A stretch of DNA of 64,000 nucleotides, taken from contig OX457075.1 of assembly GCA_949752795.1 (NCBI GenBank), forward strand, positions 4,464,001 through 4,528,000, read 5' to 3'. Source of the DNA: Hyperoodon ampullatus (Eukaryota > Chordata > Mammalia > Artiodactyla > Ziphiidae). Of the stretch, positions 56,423 through 64,000 are shown in pieces (position 1 is the stretch's first letter; each line of letters opens with the position of its first letter). The notes beneath the pieces were generated by a model. That model searched no databases. It worked only from the letters and a program-made list of their open reading frames with translations, and was not told the origin of the DNA. The position numbers were made by a program, and so were the translations under genes.

Positions 56423-56787
56423 TGTTATGGACTGAGTGCTTTCTCCCCAGATTTGTACGTCGAAGCTCTAACCCCCAGTGTGATAGTGTTAGGATGTGAG
56501 TCCTTTGGGGAGGTGGTTAGGGTTAGATGATGTCATGAGGGTGAGGCCCTCATGATGGGGTTAGTGCCCTTATGAGAAGAGGAAGAGACAGCAGAACTTC
56601 AGCTATGTGAGGACACAGCCAGAAAGTAGCTGTGTGCCATCCAGGAAGAGGGTCCTCACCAAGAACCGCGTCGGCCAGCACTGGGACCTTGGACTTCTAG
56701 CGTCTAGAACTGTGAGAAATTAGTGTCTGTTTGTAAGCCACCCAGTCTATGGTATTTTGTTATAGCAGCCCAAGCTGACCAAAGACA
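56423..56787 (+). mobile_element. MaLR (MST/MLT1-type) solo LTR, sense
   Basis: The 365 bp LTR begins TGTTATGGACTGAGTGC and ends GCTGACCAAAGACA. In between are GTCGAAGCTCTAACCCCCAG, GAGGACACAGCCAGAAAGTA and GTAAGCCACCCAGTCTATGG. A perfect 5-bp target duplication, AATTG (56418-56422 and 56788-56792), flanks it, so it is a solo LTR with no internal region. It inserted into old L1-like sequence. Confidence 0.92.
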
Positions 56788-56799
56788 AATTGCAATATG

Positions 56800-57240
56800 A
56801 AAATTGGACATAGCTGTAAATTTAAGTAGTATCATTAACAAGTGTGCATTTTTTTATAATACACTTTAGTTTTAGAACAATTTTAGATTTACAGAAAATT
56901 GCACATATAGAGAGTTCCCATATGCACCGCACCCAGTTTCCCCTATTATGAGCATCTTACATTAGTGTGGTATATTTGTTACACTTAATGACCCAAAGCT
57001 GATACAGTTTTATTCACGAAAAGCCCACTTTATTCAGATTTTCTTAGTCCTTTCCCCACCCCTTTTTCTGTTCCAGGATATCATCCCTGATGCCACACTA
57101 CAGGGATCGTGTGCCCTTAGGCTCCTCTTGGCTGTGCAGTGTCTCAGACTGTCCTTGTTTTTGATGACGCTGACATTTGGGGAGCACTGGTGGCCACCTG
57201 TTTTCTAGGATGTCATTTTGGCTGATTGGTTGTTTTCAGT
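56800..57240 (-). mobile_element. Old L1-type 3' UTR, antisense
   Basis: TTTAGTTTTAGAACAATTTT, AGATTTACAGAAAATTGCAC, CCCAGTTTCCCCTATTATGA and TTAGGCTCCTCTTGGCTGTG are a widespread L1M antisense 3' UTR block. Confidence 0.7.
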
Positions 57241-57884
57241 CATTGGTGAGGGCAAGGCCCCCAACTGACGCTGTCCAAGCCTTATGTTGGGGAGTTCCTG
57301 CAGTGGGTGAGGATTTGGAGCTAAATACACTAATTTCCTGGGCAAAATTTCAATCCAAGGAATTCTCATCCCACCCATCTGTGCGAGCCGGAGATGGAAG
57401 CTGTGTCCAGGACCGGGGGAGGCCAAGCCTACGAGGCTCAGGGAGGGGTGCTGGGCGGCTCTGGAGCCCCACCACCTGGGTCTGCATCCAGCTGTGCCCC
57501 TGCAGCCCATTCCCCCTGCCACGTGACTTGGCATCCTCACCTCAGTCGACAGGAGAGTGACAGTAGCACCCATCTTAGTTTGTGTAGAGAGCTTGGACGC
57601 GCCTGGCACCAAGTCACCACTGTTGTTCTGATATAAAAGTACCAGTTGTGACTGGAAATCACTGAGACACGAGGAGACAGGTGAGTTCTCTTCCGCAGCA
57701 CCGTTCCTAACTGATGCAGGTGGTATGGTTGTTCTTATACTTTTAAGGTCTCTTTAAGACACAGTACAAGAGTGTGTGGCACACAGTAAATTCTTCACAA
57801 ACCTCAGGTATCATTAGGATAGTATATTTCACAGGCACCTGGGCTCATTGCCGGCCCACTGACCCTCCCAGGTGATTCCCGTCC
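57241..57884. other. Intronic DNA, nothing firm recognised
   Basis: No supported exon or repeat. A GTGTGGCACACAGTAAATTC piece near 57773 resembles an MIR/L2 end. Confidence 0.4.
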
Positions 57885-57951
57885 TGTAGCCCCGTGGATA
57901 ACCCATGGGCTCTGAGGTCAGATGGACGAGGGTTCAAATCCTGGCTGCTCT
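57885..57951 (+). mobile_element. MIR SINE, sense, left part
   Basis: CCATGGGCTCTGAGGTCAGA, TGGACGAGGGTTCAAATCCT and GGCTGCTCT are the MIR head and box B. It is interrupted by the LTR at 57952 and resumes at 58406. Confidence 0.85.
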
Positions 57952-58405
57952 TGAGACAGGCTGGGACCAGGAACCCTCTGCTGTAGGGCTAGACGTCTCC
58001 TCCAGCAACAAAATACAAAGAAACAATAAGGGACTAAAAATAACTGCGTGCATGCACAGCTGGGGCAAATTATGAAAGACAAAATATAAAAAGACCAAAA
58101 CCCAACTGTCACTTCTGAAGAGCCCGGAATAAAAACAGGGTGTTGGGAGCAAAAGCAGGTACTACACATGGCCCCTGCACACACCACCACCAAAGGGGCG
58201 GGCCGAGCACCTAAGCCACCCTTCAGGCCTGACCTCATGTAAGGAACGAGCTCCCTGCACCTTGGGGGGTGAACAAGGGAAGGTTACTTGTTCTCGCTCC
58301 CCCCGGCTGCAGCAGGGGCCCCAATAAAGCCTTGTCCAAATTCCCTGCCTGGCCTCTTATCAATTTCTATTGATTAGGGAAGGCCAAGAACCCTGGTCGG
58401 TAACA
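57952..58405 (+). mobile_element. Solo LTR of an ERV1/gammaretrovirus-like element
   Basis: This 454 bp element starts TGAGACAGGC and ends GGTCGGTAACA (TG...CA). It has an AATAAA polyadenylation signal at 58322-58327, in GGGGCCCCAATAAAGCC, and resembles the ungulate BTLTR1 group. A 4-bp target duplication, CTCT (57948-57951 and 58406-58409), fits gammaretroviral integration. No viral genes are present: it is the remnant of recombination between two LTRs. Confidence 0.9.
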
Positions 58406-58570
58406 CTCTCACCACCAGCTGTGTGATCTCAGGTAATTTACCAAAACGTTCTGTGCCTCACTTTCCCCATCTGTAAAATGGGGATAACAGGACCACTTCC
58501 TTAGAGCATTGTTGTGAGGGTTAACTGAGATGACAGGTGTGGCATATAGTAAGTGGTCAATAAACAGGAG
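58406..58570 (+). mobile_element. MIR SINE, sense, right part
   Basis: CACCAGCTGTGTGATCTCAG, CCCATCTGTAAAATGGGGAT and TATAGTAAGTGGTCAATAAA continue the MIR from 57951 after the LTR insertion. Confidence 0.85.
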
Positions 58571-58839
58571 TGGTTGGTGTCATTAACACATCTGTGGGCA
58601 CGGCCTTTGTGGAAGGTGTTGATCAGGGGCTCAGGAGAGATCACCAATGGGGAGGCGTGGAAGTGTGCAGGAGGTGGCTTCTGAGGTGCAGTCCCCCCTC
58701 CGCTGGGGGCTCAGGTTACCCGAGCTTTCCCCACAGCCTCAGTCTTGAAGGTGAATATGCTCCTGCTTCCCTGTATTGTTTACTGGGGTGTCATCCGATG
58801 AAGGTGACGTTCTTTTAAAGTTCTGCGCTGTGCCACAGA

Positions 58840-58940
58840 CAATGCTCCATGTGTTCATGTATATTATTTCAGCTTAATTTTCACAAACATTATCCCGTTT
58901 TACAGGTAGAGCAACAAAGGCTCACATATCCATCCACAGG
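58840..58940 (-). mobile_element. MIR SINE fragment, antisense
   Basis: AATTTTCACAAACATTATCC and CGTTTTACAGGTAGAGCAAC then AAAGGCTCACATATCC are reverse MIR. Confidence 0.55.
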
Positions 58941-60362
58941 TCACAAGACCGTTGACAATGTGTGTCCACGGGTCCGTGCATTTGCTCCCCAGCGCTTGAC
59001 CACAAAGATCATGTGCTCCAGTAATTAAAAGCACAGCATCCTTATTATGAAACGTAGACTTACATCTCTGCCAGAGCAAGGGCTGTTTCTGTCTTGTTCC
59101 CTTCCTCCCTGACCTTAGTCCAGGAAGCGGCACCGAGTAAGTGTCTGATCAGTGTTTGCTGAGTGAATACACGACTGTCGAGATTTGTAGTTTATAGCTC
59201 TCTCGCTTCCTTCGTCTCACCCCAGCCTCAGAGCCACGCTGTGGGAAAGGGGTTGATGATGTGATCTGCAGCTTTGGGGTCAAGGACATGTATGGGGAAT
59301 TAACACGTACCCGGGGTCTTCTGCAGGGGGACGTTTTGCGGGTGTAACCTTGTTTAATCCATGCAAGTAGCCTCTGAGGAGGTGTCCCCAGCTGCAGACT
59401 GCAGAGCCAGGACAACGGCCTCTGCGTCCAGACCCCCAGGCCCATGTGCTGCCCCACTTTCCCTTGCCTTCCTTTCCAGAGGTCCCTGCTCTCACGGCCC
59501 TTAGCCCAGGCTGAGCTGCTGCCATTAGAAGCTGGGGCGCTGAGAAATGGAACTTGGCCTAGGATCCCATGGTACTTGGCACCCTTATACCACCCCCGGG
59601 GGAAAGGCAGGAGCCCGGCCAGCACTGCTGGGACAGTATCGTCTGTAAAGGGCCTGGCACGGCGTCCGGCACGTGGGCTGTGCTCACAGCACCAGGACCC
59701 GTGATCGGGCGCTTGTGCTTTAATCAGATGGTTCCTGCCATTGCAGACAGGAGCCAGAGCAAGAATCACTGGAGGGTGAAAACCTTGCCTCATTTATTTA
59801 TGTTACAGATGACTTCCTCTCCCCTCCGATAGAGCAAGAACTGAGGTTTTCTTCCTTCTTTTTAAAAAAAAAATTGAGGTTGCTAACAAAGGAACTGAAT
59901 CATCAGCAGGTTTTCCTCGTCGAGAAGGGATTTGCAGAGTGAAAGGAGGTCATCTTGACAAGTCCTGTGAGCCGTGCTGGGCACAGGGGAACTTTCTAGC
60001 CAATCTGGGCCCACCAGAACTGCTGAAGTATTTTTCTGAGGCCTCAGAGAGCCGTGTCATCCCTGACAGAGTCCAAGGGGGAAGCGTCACCCCTTCCCAC
60101 ACTGGAGCAGCTGTGCTGCGTGCAGAGGGCCCTGGGGGGCAGCACGTGGACCCGGGCTGCCCCCTTCCAGCTCTTTCCGCCCTCCCTGCCCCTGGTCGGG
60201 GCTCGCAGGAGACTGGCCAGGCTGGATGCTGCATGTGAGGGTCTGGGGCGGGTGGGGCCTGTCTGCTGGAGGAACCAGGACCTCTGGGTGACGATGTTCC
60301 AGGGCAGCCTGGACCCAGTCAACATCTCAGATGGGAGAGACCTCAGCTGCCCCCTAGGCCAG
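58941..60362. other. Intronic DNA, mostly unassigned
   Basis: Weak MIR/L2-like bits lie near 59640-59670 and 59805-59850. A 214-codon antisense frame (59149-59793) has no recognisable domain. Confidence 0.45.
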
Positions 60363-60556
60363 GAGTCGGGAAACTTCTGTAAAAGGCCAGACAGCAAATA
60401 CCTTAGATTTTGCAGACCATGCAGTTTCTGTCACAACTGTCATTCTTGATTGATTTTTTTCAACCACTTAAAAATGTAAAAGACCTTAGCTAGTGAGCTG
60501 TACAAAAGGAGCCAGTGGCTGGATTTGTCCTGGGGGCCAAAGTTAGCCAACCCCGG
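60363..60556. mobile_element. hAT-Charlie-type DNA transposon copy
   Basis: The left terminus CAGGAGTCGGGAAACTTCTG and right terminus AAAGTTAGCCAACCCC are inverted to each other. GGCCAGACAGCAAATACCTT and GGCTGGATTTGTCCTGGGGG lie between them. It is the same family as 19871-20205. No 8-bp target duplication was found. Confidence 0.75.
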
Positions 60557-61599
60557 TCTGGTCCATGTTCCTTCTCCTGCCTCCTGAAGCACCCGCCCCC
60601 TTCCCCACCCCCCACCCCATGACCAGGTGTTTGTCCAGCCCCCCGGCCTGAATGTCTTCCCAGCAGTGATCGCCCATCGCTCCTGCGAATGGATGTGAAA
60701 AGGCTCACTGGTCTCTGGGACACCTCCCTCCTTCCAGCTACGCCCACCTTCTCCCTGCCTTCAGTTCAGAAGTTCAGTTACTGGGAATTAGCCCGGCCCT
60801 GGCGCTCCGTGACCCTCCCAGTCAGAGCCCTGCCCTGGGAAGTGCATGTGGGGAGTGGGAGGTCAGTGATGCTGAGGGTATGCAATGGCAGACGGAGAGC
60901 GGTAGGCGGCAGCACTGAGCTGCATTCATTCATTTTCACCCTCAGCAGGATCCTCGGACCCCCCAGGACTGTGGCCTTTGCATACTCCTCACTGGGCAGA
61001 CAAGGATGCCCAGCTCCAGCATGGGGGCAGGTGCTCCAGAATCCTCACCTGGGGTTCCATCCGCCACATTGCTTCCACCAAGATTGGGCCATATTCTTGT
61101 ACTTTGTGTGACCTCTTTGATGCCTTCAGAACATCCCATGGTGACCACTAAAAGTCCGTTCTGGACCCTGATCACCTCTCTGCAGATGCAGGTCCAGCTG
61201 CACCTGTGCACCAATGCTGCAACGATGGGGGCGGGGCGGGGCCAGGCTGGAGACTCTGCAGAGCGGACTTTGCTGTCGGGTTGGGGATGGGTTTGAGCGG
61301 CCAGGCAGGTGCTTGGGGTGCTGCCGGACTTTGCAAGAATGAAACCCCACTACTGCCCCCTGACATCAGAGCCACTTCATTTATATCATCCCCGCTAGCT
61401 GACTGGTGTTCAAAGCCTGAAGAGCCATGGATTCTAGAAAGCTGGTGCTCACTTTCCCCACCCCTGCCTCTCCTCCCACATCCCGGTCATCCCCAGGTCT
61501 GCCGTATCGCCTCCCAAGTGCTGTTCAAACCAGTCTGCTACTCAAGACCTCGGCATCCTAACCCTAGACCAGCCCCGCTCCTCTGCCGCCGAGCGCCCG
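60557..61599. other. Intronic DNA, nothing recognised
   Basis: No supported feature is present. Frames up to about 156 codons have no domain signal. Confidence 0.45.
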
Positions 61600-62060
61600 T
61601 CCTGAGATGCACTTGGACTTGGTACTTGGACCTGTTAAAAACCCTCATGCTCTCAGGATCCAGTCAGACCCCCTAACCTGTCATGCCAAGCCCACCAGGC
61701 CCTCCACTCCCATCTCCCGCCATGCTCCAATGTTTGGCTCCAGCCACACTGTTTCCTGGACACTCTCTGCTTTTCTTGCCTCCGTGCCTTTGGCCGAGCT
61801 GGGTCCCCTGCCTGGACTTGCCATCCTCCTCCCGTCTCCAGCCCCACCTCCTCCTGGCTCACCTCTGCTTGTCCTTTCAGACTCAGCTCAGACACGGCCT
61901 CCAGGAAACCCGGCCAACTCTCCTGCTTCAGCCCCCGCTGTGCTCCCAGCTCTGTTATCAGCGTGGCCCGTTGGGTGCTGGTGGTCCCCCCAGAATGTGA
62001 TCTCCTTAAGTGGCAGGCAACTCTCACCCACGTTTGGGGAACCCAGGAGCAGAGATGACC
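61600..62060 (+). mobile_element. L2 LINE 3' UTR, sense
   Basis: CATGCTCCAATGTTTGGCTC then CAGCCACACTG, TTGCCTCCGTGCCTTTGGCC, GTCCTTTCAGACTCAGCTCA and GCCTCCAGGAAACCCGGCCA are consecutive L2 3' UTR blocks. Confidence 0.75.
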
Positions 62061-62847
62061 GACTGTAAGCAGGGGCCGTTCCTACCTTTGACTCTTTTCA
62101 CCACTGCTTCCCGAGATCTAATCAACCCCAAATCCCTGGCGCTTCAGTTTAACCTTGTTCCATCCGCCCCATAGATGGAGAGCAGCTGCTTCGCATCTGC
62201 TGGAGTTTTAATATAAATTATGGACAGATTTTCCCTCTGTTAATGGCTAAATAAAAAGCCCCAGAAAGGAAGCGGCACCCCCTTCCCTGCATGGCGGGGG
62301 CCTGTGGATGGCACCTCCCCCACACACCTGCTATAATCACAGGGCCTCGGAAAGTGTGACTCCCCAGGGGTGACTGGGGAGGACCCGGGAGGTGGGCTGG
62401 TGGCAGAGTCCATCTGGGGGGCGTGTCTCTAGGGTGACCCCTGATATCTCTAGGGTCTGATGCATCCTGGAGGGGGGCCCGGGATGGGCAGGGTGGCCTT
62501 CGCCCCAGCCTGCTTGTGAGCAGAGTCTCAGGCTGGGTTTCCCTTCCCCACGCACCCGCCTACCTGCCCACACCTGGCCTTGGAGTCCAGCTTCTGCTGG
62601 GGGTAGAGGTTGAAGCGGGTATGCCCTTTGCCCGGCCTTTCCTCCCCCTTCCGCAGGGCCCCAGTCTGCTTTGGGGCCGGGTTTGTAGACAGGTTTTCCT
62701 AACAGACCCGGGTGTGTAATCCCCAGCGGATGCACCAGGAGGCAGGCAATGTGAGGCCGTGGATCTGGACTGATGGAGATGGAACAAACTACCTTCTGAC
62801 GTCTGGTAGGAGGGGCCACACGGAGGGGGTCGGGAGGGGAAGGATAG
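62061..62847. other. Intronic DNA, nothing recognised
   Basis: No supported feature is present. Confidence 0.45.
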
Positions 62848-62972
62848 GGTTGCCAGATCTAGCAAATAAAAACACGGCGAATATTGCACGGGACATACTT
62901 ACACCAAAACGTTACTCGCTATTTACCTGAAATTCAAATTTATGAGGCTTCCTGTATTTTCTCTGGCAATCC
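62848..62972. mobile_element. Short palindromic DNA-transposon-like element
   Basis: The ends GGTTGCCAGAT (62848-62858) and TCTGGCAATCC (62962-62972) are inverted with one mismatch. The interior, GGGACATACTTACACCAAAA and CCTGAAATTCAAATTTATGA, resembles a common mammalian non-autonomous element whose family name I cannot fix. Confidence 0.6.
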
Positions 62973-63492
62973 TGGTGGAGACGTCTCCCTCGAAGGGGGT
63001 GGGCCTTCCCGGTGTCAATCCATCCGAAGCAGGTGTTCATTCAGGAGAAGGGGATTGGGAAGCTGGGCCCAGGTACCAAGGTCGCTCCTCTTGGCTTTGC
63101 TTTCTTGGGGTTTCGGGTCTTTGGCCAGCCTGGTGGTAGGAGAAGTGGTTTCTGTCCCATTGATGCCGAGCAGAGCTGGGCAGGGAGCCCACGAGCTGGG
63201 TGTTAATCTCCGGGTTTCCTCCCCCCTTGCTGGCCCCACGCCTTTAGTCTGAGGGCTGAGAGCATCGGGGGAGGGGCAGGGTGTGGTCCTCGAGCGGCAG
63301 CAGTACCCATGGAGGCCCGCAGGTGGGTGTGGGAAGTGGGTCCCAGGGAACCGAGTTCACTTGGGAACCACTTCTCTTTCCCTGCCTCTGTCGTCCCAGT
63401 GGGGAGCCCTCCTCTCTTTTCAGTCTTGGCAGATCTGGGCTTGAGTTTTAAAATAACTTTTACTTTAAAAAAAAATTCAATAACAGTAAAAT
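62973..63492. other. Intronic DNA, nothing recognised
   Basis: No supported feature is present. Confidence 0.45.
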
Positions 63493-63502
63493 CCACCTCT
63501 CT

Positions 63503-63717
63503 CTCTCTTTTTTTTTTTTTTTTTGCGGTACGCGGGCCTCTCACTGCTGTGGCCTCTCCCGTTGCGGAGCACAGGCTCCAGACACGCAGGCTCAGCGGCC
63601 ATGGCTCACGGGCACAGCTGCTCCGTGGCATGTGGGATCCTCCCGGACCGGGGCACGAACCCATGTCCCCTGCATTGGCAGGCGGACTCTCAACCACTGT
63701 GCCACCAGGGAAGCCCC
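63503..63717 (-). mobile_element. CHR SINE, short form, antisense
   Basis: This is a complete copy with a ~16-base T tail and a 10-bp target duplication, CCACCTCTCT (63493-63502 and 63718-63727). Confidence 0.94.
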
Positions 63718-63727
63718 CCACCTCTCT

Positions 63728-64000
63728 TTTTGTTCAGTCCTATGAGTTGGGACAAATGCACGGAGTCCTGTGCTGTCCCAGTGACGATCAGAACAATTCC
63801 ATCGCTCCCCAGATTCTTCCACGCTGCCCCTTACCAGTCAGATCCTCCTCGACCCACACCCACAGTGCTGTTCTCCGCGCCTGGTTTCACCTTTTCCTGA
63901 ATGGCCTATAACCAGGATCGCGCCCAGTGCATCTGAAAGGCATCGGTGTCATTGGCTGTATCAGTGGTTCATTCCTGAGTGGTGATCTTCTGTATGGATG
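63728..64000. other. Intronic DNA to window end, nothing recognised
   Basis: No feature is supported in the last 270 bases. Confidence 0.45.

Larger units (their letters stand above)
4590..64000 (+). other. ANK1: ANK1 intron 1, 5' part (continues beyond window)
   Basis: No second ANK1 exon was found: neither the ankyrin-repeat peptides nor the erythroid MPYSVGFRE start appear in any frame. In human ANK1 the brain-type first exon lies about 100 kb upstream of the erythroid one, so a 59 kb exon-free stretch is expected. The contents are listed separately as repeats and unassigned DNA. Confidence 0.75.

Noticed and set aside
1..64000. CRISPR arrays, operons, tRNA or rRNA genes, prophage or plasmid functions
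   Set aside because: No direct-repeat/spacer pattern, Shine-Dalgarno-led gene strings or folded tRNA genes were seen. tRNA-like boxes occur only as parts of SINEs.

Overview
The window is mammalian nuclear DNA, most likely from a cetacean. It carries many copies of the tRNA-derived CHR SINE family (cetacean/hippo/ruminant lineage), mostly in the short ~200 bp form abundant in whales and dolphins. It also holds one full-length ungulate/cetacean-type L1 and the usual ancient mammalian layer (MIR, L2, MER5/Charlie, Tigger1, MaLR LTRs, old L1M). BovB and Bov-A2, expected in a ruminant, were not seen. There is no bacterial, operon-like or CRISPR content.

Only one protein-coding exon can be supported. 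It lies at 4464-4589 (+) inside a CpG island (about 3.14-5.1 kb). It encodes 42 residues beginning MAQAAKQLKK and ending in a basic cluster, followed directly by a GTAAGG splice donor. I recognise it as the alternative, non-erythroid (brain-type) first coding exon of ankyrin-1 (ANK1). Everything from 4590 to the window end (59.4 kb) is then the first part of the large ANK1 intron 1. The erythroid first exon and the first ankyrin-repeat exon were not found and should lie further right.

Layout: 1-3.1 kb is the 5' flank, with an MIR, an internally deleted Tigger1, an antisense L2, a long-form CHR SINE and two strong hairpins. 3.1-5.1 kb is the CpG island promoter, with a G-rich tract just before the exon. 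5.1-27 kb is low-repeat intron with scattered MIR, L2 and CHR SINEs and an antisense MaLR LTR at 26.5 kb. 27-38 kb is denser in SINEs and old L1. 38.7-45.6 kb is the L1-rich core: an L1 ORF2 scrap between TG tracts, then a 6.3 kb full-length antisense L1 with a 13-bp target duplication and an apparent ~150 bp 3' transduction, itself carrying a nested SINE. 45.6-54 kb is mostly unique intron plus a 420 bp GAT/GGT repeat. 55-58.6 kb holds a polypyrimidine tract, an old L1 split by a SINE, a MaLR solo LTR (5-bp target duplication) and a gammaretrovirus-like solo LTR (4-bp target duplication) that splits an MIR. 58.6-64 kb is intron with L2, hAT and CHR copies.

Most long open frames in the island and in the repeats are composition artefacts. 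No previously undescribed gene system was found. The most interesting signals are the L1 with its transduced tail and ANK1-sense-facing 5' end, the microsatellite-embedded ORF2 fragment, and the two hairpins upstream of the ANK1 promoter. Repeat family names are from memory of consensus sequences and were not checked by search.
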